Source: G963663365 sp963663365
Lineage (GTDB): Bacteria; Hinthialibacterota; Hinthialibacteria; Hinthialibacterales; G963663365
Assembly: GCA_963663365.2 (NCBI GenBank)
Contig: CAXXIH010000003.1
Span: 620,001 to 684,000 of the forward strand
Length of the DNA: 64,000 nt
Direction: 5' to 3'
Shown: positions 18,442 to 25,229 of the stretch, piece after piece
Numbering within the stretch: the first letter of the stretch is position 1
How the letters are laid out: every line of letters starts with the position of its first letter
Made by a program: the position numbers and the translations under genes
The notes under the pieces: generated by a model
Seen by the model: the letters and a program-made list of their open reading frames with translations, nothing else
Database searches by the model: none
Told to the model about the DNA's origin: nothing

Positions 18442-19191
18442 ATGTTGACCAAAAAACTTACACTGATTGCCGTTGTCTTAACCGTATGCGGATTTATGGG
18501 GTCGAATTCGGTTTATTCTGAGGAACTGCCACCGGTGAAATGTCTGCTGGTGGGGATGGAGCCGCATCGCGATGCGGGGATTTTGAAAGATACCGTTAAA
18601 GATATCCAAGACAATTTCCCTACCGTCGCGCTTGATGCGGTCGAAAAGGATAATCTTGAAGCGTTACGTTATGAAAACCTGAAGAAGTACGATGTATTGT
18701 TGCTTGAGCAAATCCAAGTGGAAGAAGGCAATCCACCCGATTTTGTTAAAGAAGGCATCCTTCAATTTCTGAAAGAAGGCGGCGGATTGGTTGTGTTGCA
18801 TTTCACCGTGGCCAATTGCCAGAATTGGCGCGACTCGATTGATATCTTCGGGGCCATGTGGGTCAGCGGGAAATCGACGCATGATCCTTATCATCAATTC
18901 CGGGTGGATATCATTGACGAAGCCCATCCGATTGTCGAAGGCGTGCGTCCTTTTGTGACCGATGATGAGCTTTATTTCAATTTGCTGATGCGTCCGGATA
19001 TGCACGTGATTATGACCGCCGACCAAGAGCGTTTCGGTCATACCGTGCCGGAGCCGATGCTCTGCACGCATTATGTGCATAATGCGCGATGCGTCTATTT
19101 CGCCTTGGGGCATGACGTCAAATCGTGCGCGATCCCCGAGTACCGCAAGATCATCGTGCAGTCCATCGAATGGGCCGCATGCCGGCGTTAG
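18442..19191 (+). CDS. Exported ThuA-like (trehalose utilisation) domain protein
   Basis: The ATG at 18442 follows GGAGGAGA and opens a signal peptide; the product is 249 residues. The ThuA fold (class I glutamine amidotransferase-like) is seen in Y-D-V-L-L-L-E-Q-I, F-L-K-E-G-G-G-L-V-V-L-H-F, the middle H-x-F-x-V-D and A-H-P-I-V-E-G, and the closing A-L-G-H-D. ThuA works with the Gfo/Idh protein ThuB in 3-keto-disaccharide metabolism, and a Gfo/Idh gene lies three genes downstream. Export suggests a periplasmic role on keto-glycosides. Genes 18442-22901 run in one direction with short gaps and look like one operon. Confidence 0.87.
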   Translation: MLTKKLTLIAVVLTVCGFMGSNSVYSEELPPVKCLLVGMEPHRDAGILKDTVKDIQDNFPTVALDAVEKDNLEALRYENLKKYDVLLLEQIQVEEGNPPDFVKEGILQFLKEGGGLVVLHFTVANCQNWRDSIDIFGAMWVSGKSTHDPYHQFRVDIIDEAHPIVEGVRPFVTDDELYFNLLMRPDMHVIMTADQERFGHTVPEPMLCTHYVHNARCVYFALGHDVKSCAIPEYRKIIVQSIEWAACRR

Positions 19192-19263
19192 CGCTGTTTT
19201 TGGGGGGGCTCTTTACGAATTCGGGGTTTGGGTAATTCGGTAACTCTCAGTTGGAGTGTGAGT

Positions 19264-20853
19264 ATGATTTCTTTTGAATTGAACCGCCGTTTGCATTGGC
19301 ATGACTCTATTGCAGCATGGGCCATCCTTTGTGCCTTCTGCATTTCTTGGGGGCCAATATGCGCATCGGCTCAAGAGGATGGAACGTATTTGGGGATCAA
19401 AGGTGTGAAACGGGAATATGTTCCTGTGCCCAATACCCATAGGCTGAGTGAAGAAGCCCATAAAGAGAAAGCCATTGTCGAAAAACTCGACAAAAAGAAT
19501 CTTCTCTATACGGGCAAGGTCATGACTGACCAGGATAAGAAGATGCTCTCCGTTCCGAAGCATCTTAAAGAGTACGAAGGCGAATATTTCACCGTGGCCA
19601 AGACCGCCCCGGAAGTTGAGTTTGGGGTAATGCCGGTCACGCCCCGTTTCTTTCCCGAGCCGGTCGATGATCATCACCGGGCCATGTGGGCCAGCTGGTG
19701 CCAGTCCGCGTATTATGCTCCCAATGGGAATTTCTATACGGCTATCGGCGATAACGGAAGCTACAACGCTCACTTGTACTTAATTGAATACGACACCACG
19801 GCTAAAGAGATTCGCCCATCGGCCGAGGTCAATGAGGTTTTAGGCCGCCCGGATCATGTCTTTTCCGAAGGGAAAATTCACGGTTGTCTGGACTTTATGG
19901 ATGGACCTTATCTGTGGTATTGCACCTATTGGTCCAAATATCCCGAAGTGCATGAAGAAGACTTTGCCACCGGTTACAAGGGCGGGCATATCATGTCCTA
20001 TAACGTGGAGACGCATGAATTCTTCGATTTCGGAGTACCTATGCCGCGCGCATCATGGCCGGGCAATCGCGTCGATACCAAACGCAGGATGTTATATGCC
20101 GTCGGCTATGACTGTGAATTCCTGGCCTGGGATATTGAAAAGCAACAAGTCAATTGGGCGGGGATGTTACCGGATGGCATGGTTTGGTCGAATCGGGTGT
20201 TCCTGATCGATGAAGTGACCGGCAAAGTCTATACCTGCAACAAGAATCCCGAAGATGCCGGCAAACATCTGATTGAATACGACCCGGTAAAGAACAAATT
20301 CCGGCTCACAGAGGCCGCCATGCCTGCAATCAAGCCGCCCAAACCCGATGATAAGGAACCGGTCAGCACATTGATGCGGGCCGTGATTGACCACCGGGCG
20401 CCGGATGGACTTTTCTATGGTGTAACCCACCAGGGAGAGCTGTTTGCATTTAGGCCGGAAACGGAAGAAGTCAAAGATTTGGGCATTAACTGGCCGGGAG
20501 ATGAACGCTACACAACCTCGATGCAGATCAGCCCCGGTGGACGGTATATCTATTATGCGCCCGGTGCCCATGGTCACGGAAACCGGGATGGTTCTCCGTT
20601 GGTCCAATATGACCGCCAAACCGGCAAACGAAAGGTCTTGGCCTTCTTCACGCCGTATTACTTTGATAATTACGGTTATACGCCAAGCGGCGCTTTCTCG
20701 ATCCGCCTGGATGATCAAGGTGAATCCCTTTTCATCTGTTGGAACGGCGGGTTCTTCAACTATGAAGACACTGTTGGCGATAAGAGCAAGTCACTCTTTG
20801 CGCATAACTCTTTGATGGTGGTGCATATTCCCGAAAGCGAGCGGCAAGAATGA
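19264..20853 (+). CDS. Exported beta-propeller protein of the glycan cluster
   Basis: From the ATG at 19264 (TTGGAG upstream) the product is 529 residues with a signal peptide ending near A-S-A-Q. An in-frame TTG 36 bp earlier is less likely. The body shows repeated blade-like strands with D-x-x-T-x-x-V-Y and Y-A-P-x-G-x-F-Y patterns, as in seven-bladed propellers. Histidines and aspartates cluster around P-V-D-D-H-H-R-A and I-H-G-C-L-D-F, which could form a ligand site, but no lyase or hydrolase signature is certain. The stop overlaps the start of the esterase (ATGA), so translation is coupled. A role in binding or cleaving a glycan fragment is inferred from context only. Confidence 0.72.
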   Translation: MISFELNRRLHWHDSIAAWAILCAFCISWGPICASAQEDGTYLGIKGVKREYVPVPNTHRLSEEAHKEKAIVEKLDKKNLLYTGKVMTDQDKKMLSVPKHLKEYEGEYFTVAKTAPEVEFGVMPVTPRFFPEPVDDHHRAMWASWCQSAYYAPNGNFYTAIGDNGSYNAHLYLIEYDTTAKEIRPSAEVNEVLGRPDHVFSEGKIHGCLDFMDGPYLWYCTYWSKYPEVHEEDFATGYKGGHIMSYNVETHEFFDFGVPMPRASWPGNRVDTKRRMLYAVGYDCEFLAWDIEKQQVNWAGMLPDGMVWSNRVFLIDEVTGKVYTCNKNPEDAGKHLIEYDPVKNKFRLTEAAMPAIKPPKPDDKEPVSTLMRAVIDHRAPDGLFYGVTHQGELFAFRPETEEVKDLGINWPGDERYTTSMQISPGGRYIYYAPGAHGHGNRDGSPLVQYDRQTGKRKVLAFFTPYYFDNYGYTPSGAFSIRLDDQGESLFICWNGGFFNYEDTVGDKSKSLFAHNSLMVVHIPESERQE

Positions 20854-21959
20854 GTATGGTATTGTTTACGTGCAAGGATGGTTTTTTCAATAAGGCCGCC
20901 GTTTTCTATACGCTATCCATTTCTTTTTTAATCGTTGCCGGACAGGTATGGCCCGAATCCTTACTGCCTCTTTCAAATGCGCAGGCTTCCGTGGCCGGGC
21001 AGGAGTGGAAGTACGATCCGAATCCGCGCGAAGTTCCCGTGTATATCCATTACCCCGGCGGTTCGCTGGATCAAGTCAACGCCCGGACCGGCTTGATGCT
21101 CTCATTGCACAATTGGGGCGGCACACATCATATCGGCACCGCCGATCCTGATGTCTTGGCGGATCGTTACAACGTGATTGTCATCTGTGTCGATTATCTG
21201 CAAAGCGGGAAATGGAACAGCGAAAACGGCCCGCCTTATGATTATGGTTATCTTCAGGCCATAGATGCCCTGCGCGCGCTCGGTCTTGTGTTCAATGCCT
21301 TAAATACGCTGGGCATAGAATTCGATTCGCGCCGGATTTATGCCTGTGGCGGTTCGGGCGGAGGGAATGTGACCTTGATGGCCAACAAATTCGCGCCGCG
21401 CACATTTGCTTGTGTTATCGATATGTCCGGCATGGCCAAACTCAGCGATGATATCGCATTTAACTTAGAGGGCGGAAGCCGCCTGTGGGCGGGATATGTT
21501 CGTGACGAGAGCAGCCCGAATTTTCTTTCTCCGGATGCCCAAGAGATACGCTTTATCGGTCATCCCGGACATCTCAAACAAATGAAAGCGCTGGGTACGG
21601 AATGTAAGATCATCATTTCGCATGGCGCTGCTGATGATGTTTGCACAATCGCGGATGTGCGGGAAATGGCCGCAAATATGGAAAACGCCGGGCTGGATGT
21701 TGAAGCCCATTTCATCGCTGAATCCGACCTTGATGGAACAGTGTTTAAGAATACCGGTCATTCTGTTGGAGATCGCACACTGATCGTGCAACATTTCGCG
21801 GATCGTTATCTTTTGCCGGACTCTCCGGAATTGCGGATTCGTGAAGGGAAAAACGACTTTGAACGGGCCGATGATAAGGTTCAATACGCCACCGCAAATG
21901 GAACGTATATCGTTTCTTATAAGAATGGATTGCCTGCTGTTGAGTTTGTAAAAAAATAG
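20850..21959 (+). CDS. Exported alpha/beta-hydrolase, PHB-depolymerase/feruloyl-esterase-like
   Basis: This 369-residue protein overlaps the preceding gene by ATGA. After an N-terminal signal segment (about 1-46) comes an alpha/beta hydrolase with the nucleophile Ser169 in C-G-G-S-G-G-G-N, an acid-loop Asp in H-G-A-A-D-D-V-C and the His in N-T-G-H-S-V-G-D. This architecture is that of polyhydroxybutyrate depolymerase-like and carbohydrate esterase family 1 enzymes. In a cluster with GH2, ThuA and Gfo/Idh genes, removal of acyl or feruloyl groups from a polysaccharide is the likely job. Substrate remains an inference. Confidence 0.82.
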   Translation: MSMVLFTCKDGFFNKAAVFYTLSISFLIVAGQVWPESLLPLSNAQASVAGQEWKYDPNPREVPVYIHYPGGSLDQVNARTGLMLSLHNWGGTHHIGTADPDVLADRYNVIVICVDYLQSGKWNSENGPPYDYGYLQAIDALRALGLVFNALNTLGIEFDSRRIYACGGSGGGNVTLMANKFAPRTFACVIDMSGMAKLSDDIAFNLEGGSRLWAGYVRDESSPNFLSPDAQEIRFIGHPGHLKQMKALGTECKIIISHGAADDVCTIADVREMAANMENAGLDVEAHFIAESDLDGTVFKNTGHSVGDRTLIVQHFADRYLLPDSPELRIREGKNDFERADDKVQYATANGTYIVSYKNGLPAVEFVKK

Positions 21960-21980
21960 AAGTATTGGAGTTATGGACTC

Positions 21981-22901
21981 ATGAAAATTGGCGTTGTGGA
22001 ACTGGATACATCCCACCCGCAAAATTGGATTCCGGTTGAAAGGGCCTTGGGGCATGAAGTTGTAGGTGTTTACGATACCGGGGCCATCCGCCCCAATGGC
22101 TATGCACAGGAATTTGCGAAAGAATTTGAAATTCCACGTGTCTATGAAACGCTCGAAGAAATGGCGGAAGATGTGGATTGCGCCATTCTGCATAGCTGCA
22201 ATTGGGATACGCACGTCGAAAAGGCCCGCCCCTTTGTTGAGGCTGGTAAATCGGTCTTGATCGATAAGCCTGTTGCCGGGAAACCGGCTGATTTTGAAGT
22301 GTTGTGCGAATGGATGAAGCAAGGCGCGCGCATATCCGGTGGTTCGTCTCTGCGGTTTTGTTACGAGACTCAAGACTGGTTGGCTCAGCCGGTTTCCGAG
22401 CGGGGTGAGCCGGTAACGGTGGTCTGCGGCTGTGGCAATGATGAGTATAATTATGGCATCCACGCATACGCATTGCTGAGCGGAATTCTTGGCCCGGGTA
22501 TTGAGAGTGTGCAATTCCTGTGTGGAGATGAACAACGGCGGATACTTGTGCGGCGCCAAGATGGGAAAACCGGTGTTCTTATTCTAGGTGTGAATGAAGT
22601 CTGGCTGCCGTTTCATGCCACCATTGTGACAGATAAAAATGTATCTCAGTTTCAAGTCGATTCCGCAAAACTCTATGAGGCGCTTTTAAAAGCGGTTCTT
22701 CCCTATTTGGGCGGAGAGACCGATGAGCCTCCCCTTCCCTTCCGGACCTGGATTGAACCCGAACTCTGTGCCATTGCCGCGCGGCGGTCGATGCTTGAAG
22801 GCGGACGCGAAGTGGCGCTTAAAGAACTTGCTGTTGATGATGAAGGATATGACGGTAAGGAGTTTGAACGGCGCTACTGGAAAGTCCGGAATCCCGGCTA
22901 A
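21981..22901 (+). CDS. Gfo/Idh/MocA-family NAD(P)-dependent oxidoreductase
   Basis: The 306-residue cytoplasmic protein has a Rossmann domain at the N-terminus (M-K-I-G-V-V-E-L-D-T-S-H-P), and I-D-K-P-V-A-G in the position of the family E-K-P motif, here with Asp for Glu. The usual G-x-G-x-x-G is replaced by a sequence rich in Asp, Ser and His, so the cofactor loop is atypical. A GGAG site lies upstream. The family oxidises or reduces sugars and inositols. As the last gene of the cluster with ThuA, it could be the ThuB-like partner acting on 3-keto sugars. No signal peptide is present, unlike its exported neighbours. Confidence 0.85.
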   Translation: MKIGVVELDTSHPQNWIPVERALGHEVVGVYDTGAIRPNGYAQEFAKEFEIPRVYETLEEMAEDVDCAILHSCNWDTHVEKARPFVEAGKSVLIDKPVAGKPADFEVLCEWMKQGARISGGSSLRFCYETQDWLAQPVSERGEPVTVVCGCGNDEYNYGIHAYALLSGILGPGIESVQFLCGDEQRRILVRRQDGKTGVLILGVNEVWLPFHATIVTDKNVSQFQVDSAKLYEALLKAVLPYLGGETDEPPLPFRTWIEPELCAIAARRSMLEGGREVALKELAVDDEGYDGKEFERRYWKVRNPG

Positions 22902-23215
22902 AACTTGATCCGGAAGTGGTTTCAAAACGCCATCTCGTGAATGGCCGGGGGAGCGACTGTCTTAAAAATCAAGGGCAACATCTCCACGAGCCGAATCGAC
23001 AATCGGTACTCTTCTTTGCAGGGTGCTGACCCACTAAATCTCTTGAATACACTTCGAAATCGTGCATGGGAGGGCGAGTTTCCTAACGAGCCGCCTGTTT
23101 TTCTAAGCTATACATGTATCTCTTAACGGGTGGCGCAGATAAATTTTTTATCTGCGCGCCGTAAGGCGCAAGAGGTGGAACCATGCTTTTTTCATCCCCA
23201 AAAACTTCCCCGCTA

Positions 23216-23274
23216 TCTTCCCATCTCTGCAAAACTTTCGTGCTCTTCATGCCCCTTCGTGCTTTCGTGATTCA
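23216..23274 (-). repeat. Degenerate CACGAAG-type dispersed element, copy 1
   Basis: Read on the minus strand, this stretch aligns along about 55 bases with 36315-36370 on the plus strand at roughly three-quarters identity (shared TGAATCACG, CATGAAG and AGATGGG). A weaker relative lies at 23450-23493. It is non-coding and of unknown function. Confidence 0.55.
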
Positions 23275-23325
23275 AATAATCACAGGGTTCTCTTTATCCT
23301 CCCAACCTTCTCAAACACAAAAACC

Positions 23326-23416
23326 GTGTCCTGAAAGGACACAAGCCTGTAGCCCCAGGCAAGCGAAGCGTCGCCTGGGGTTAAAAACCTAAAAACTTTC
23401 GGCCCTGTAAGGGCCG
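23326..23416. repeat. Compact three-hairpin element (REP-like)
   Basis: Three perfect hairpins follow each other: GTGTCC with GGACAC (23326-23342), CCCCAGGC with GCCTGGGG (23353-23380) and CGGCCCT with AGGGCCG (23400-23416). There is no coding sequence and no T-run after any of them. The arrangement resembles REP-type or miniature mobile elements, but only one copy is in this window. Confidence 0.5.
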
Positions 23417-23751
23417 CAGAAATGAAATGACATTGAAAAATCTTGTTTCCATCCACTATCTCTGCATAGTTTTCATGTTCTTGGTGCCTTAAATGAATGC
23501 ATACACCAAAGCAGCATAGGTGCGTAAGGCGATGGCCCATCCTAAGCCCGAGACCGCTAATATCGCCCCGCAGGGTACCGGCCAGCGTTCTTCTTGTTGC
23601 GATGTGAACAGTTTGGGAATTTCCTGAAATTATCTATAGCCATGGTCTTAATTTTGTGTTAAATCGGTGTTAGGTACTAAGTGGATATAGTCTTGCGGTT
23701 CGATTTTTAAATCTCACATGATGTGTGGGATGACACGGGAGGAATTGGGAC

Positions 23752-24552
23752 ATGAAACATGCCGCTTTCTTTTATGCACTGATTCTTTTTCTGCTGCTAT
23801 CTTCGCCTATAACATTTGCTCAGGAACGTCTATCGGTGGACTTCCCGAACGGCGGTTTTGAGCGCAAGGCCTCTTTCCCGGGGACTGATGGCACATCCCG
23901 TCTCGGTCCGGCCAATTGTATCGTTTACAGCCCATACACCAGTGGCAGCAGTTATGGCGATCCGCTTGCTGTTTTTGAGGTTGATGCAACAGAAGCGCGT
24001 CCCGGTTCGGAAGGAACATCTTCGCTGCATATCATGCATCCTCCTAACCGTTTTCATACCACCACGCAGACCCACGTTGCGCAGACGGCGCGGAGTAATC
24101 GAAATTTGTTTGGATTGACTTTCGATGTCGAAATCTGGGTGCGTACTGAGAACTGGTGGGGAAACACCAATCATTATGTCCAAATATGGATCATGCCGGT
24201 CGATTCGGATGGCGTGACACTGGGCGATCCTTTCTCTTCGGATCCGCTGGCCATGTTTATCGGCCCCCATCCCGAAGATCCATACGATGGTGTGAAAAAC
24301 CGTTTTGCCGCAACCTCGGAATGGACCCTTTACCGCCTCGAGAACATTCCTATTGAGGAGCCGGATACCTATGGTTTCTATTTTCAAGTCAGCGCTTGGT
24401 TCAACAATACCGACACCGGCAGCCGTGTTCCGGGAGATCCGCAAAACACTGGAGAGGTGACAGGTAATGCGCATGTATGGCTTGATGATTTAAAGTTGGT
24501 GATCCCATCCGGTTCGGATCAAACCGGGCTTGAAGACTGGATGTTGCATTAG
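23752..24552 (+). CDS. Exported beta-sandwich protein with short C-terminal tail
   Basis: This 266-residue protein starts after GGGAGGAATTGGG with a signal peptide ending T-F-A-Q. The body begins V-D-F-P-N-G-G-F-E-R, a common opening of carbohydrate-binding jelly-roll modules (CBM4/9-like), with many aromatic residues on predicted strands and a closing H-V-W-L-D-D-L-K-L-V. No catalytic domain is seen. The C-terminus G-L-E-D-W-M-L-H belongs to the tail set shared with the proteins at 2744, 4614 and 43673. The pseudopilin gene follows after 19 bp and is probably co-transcribed, the closest tail-protein/pseudopilin pairing in the window. Confidence 0.78.
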   Translation: MKHAAFFYALILFLLLSSPITFAQERLSVDFPNGGFERKASFPGTDGTSRLGPANCIVYSPYTSGSSYGDPLAVFEVDATEARPGSEGTSSLHIMHPPNRFHTTTQTHVAQTARSNRNLFGLTFDVEIWVRTENWWGNTNHYVQIWIMPVDSDGVTLGDPFSSDPLAMFIGPHPEDPYDGVKNRFAATSEWTLYRLENIPIEEPDTYGFYFQVSAWFNNTDTGSRVPGDPQNTGEVTGNAHVWLDDLKLVIPSGSDQTGLEDWMLH

Positions 24553-24571
24553 ATGGGACGCAGAATAATTA

Positions 24572-25147
24572 ATGCGAATCGATCGAGGTTTTGTATCGGA
24601 TAAAGTAATGCCGCGCACAAAAAAAGTCTTTGCTTTTACGTTGATTGAATTGCTGATTGTTGTTGCGATTATCGGCATTTTGGCGGCGGTGGCGGTTCCA
24701 AACTTTCTAAACGCACAGGTGCGCGCACAGGTGGTTCGCGCTATTTCGGATATGAAAGCAATCGGTACTTCGATTTCGATGTATCACATGGATCGCAATA
24801 AATATCCGGAATATATATATGGGTATGTGGAGCAAATCACCACACCGATAGCCTATATGACTTCGGTGCCCCTCGATTATTTCGACCGCTATTATCGTGA
24901 AGAGTTTGGATTTCCGCCGCACTATTGGTATTCGCCTGAAGAGTATTACCCCAATGTCGCCTATATGAACGCGCATGAGGCCTATTCTCCCAATAGCAAG
25001 TTTATGGTCTTTTCGTATGGGCCCGATACCATGTCGACCACGGTGACAAATGAAACCGGAAAAGGCCAAGGCGGCGGGATTTTGATTATATACGATATGT
25101 CCAATGGCCTAAAAAGTTGGGGCAACCTTTTTTATTTTGGAGAATAG
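24572..25147 (+). CDS. Type II-secretion-like pseudopilin
   Basis: The product is 191 residues from 24572, or 179 from the ATG at 24608; both starts have weak ribosome sites. The leader ends V-F-A, followed by F-T-L-I-E-L-L, Glu at +5, and a hydrophobic helix into A-V-P-N-F-L-N-A. Ala instead of Gly precedes the cleavage site, as in the pseudopilin at 3936. Globular motifs T-T-P-I-A-Y-M, Y-G-P-D and the closing M-S-N-G-L-K-S-W-G-N-L match the other two pseudopilins. It is directly behind an exported protein with the short C-terminal tail. It may be a minor pseudopilin or a structural protein of an unknown export machine. Confidence 0.88.
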   Translation: MRIDRGFVSDKVMPRTKKVFAFTLIELLIVVAIIGILAAVAVPNFLNAQVRAQVVRAISDMKAIGTSISMYHMDRNKYPEYIYGYVEQITTPIAYMTSVPLDYFDRYYREEFGFPPHYWYSPEEYYPNVAYMNAHEAYSPNSKFMVFSYGPDTMSTTVTNETGKGQGGGILIIYDMSNGLKSWGNLFYFGE

Positions 25148-25229
25148 AGAGCGGACCAAAAGCTGCTCCGCCCTTCTCTTTTCTCCATGAATTTTTGCGG
25201 GAATTAAGTTCAAATGTCGATTTTATGAC

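Larger units (their letters stand above)
22902..23751. other. Repeat-rich non-coding spacer
   Basis: This 850-bp stretch has no credible gene. It carries an 11-bp perfect hairpin (23133-23143 with 23147-23157) overlapping a second small one (23156-23169), a degenerate CACGAAG-type element at 23216-23274 with a partial relative near 23450-23493, and a cluster of three hairpins at 23326-23416. The promoter of the gene at 23752 should be near the right end. Confidence 0.6.

Noticed and set aside
23690..23720. tRNA T-loop-like GGTTCGATTT
   Set aside because: No matching acceptor, D or anticodon stems around it.
22902..23751. Insertion sequence
   Set aside because: No transposase fragment, terminal inverted repeats or target duplication seen; only hairpins and short repeats.
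25141..25185. Terminator between the pseudopilin and FG-GAP genes
   Set aside because: Only a 5-bp stem (GCGGA/TCCGC) with an interrupted T-run could be drawn.
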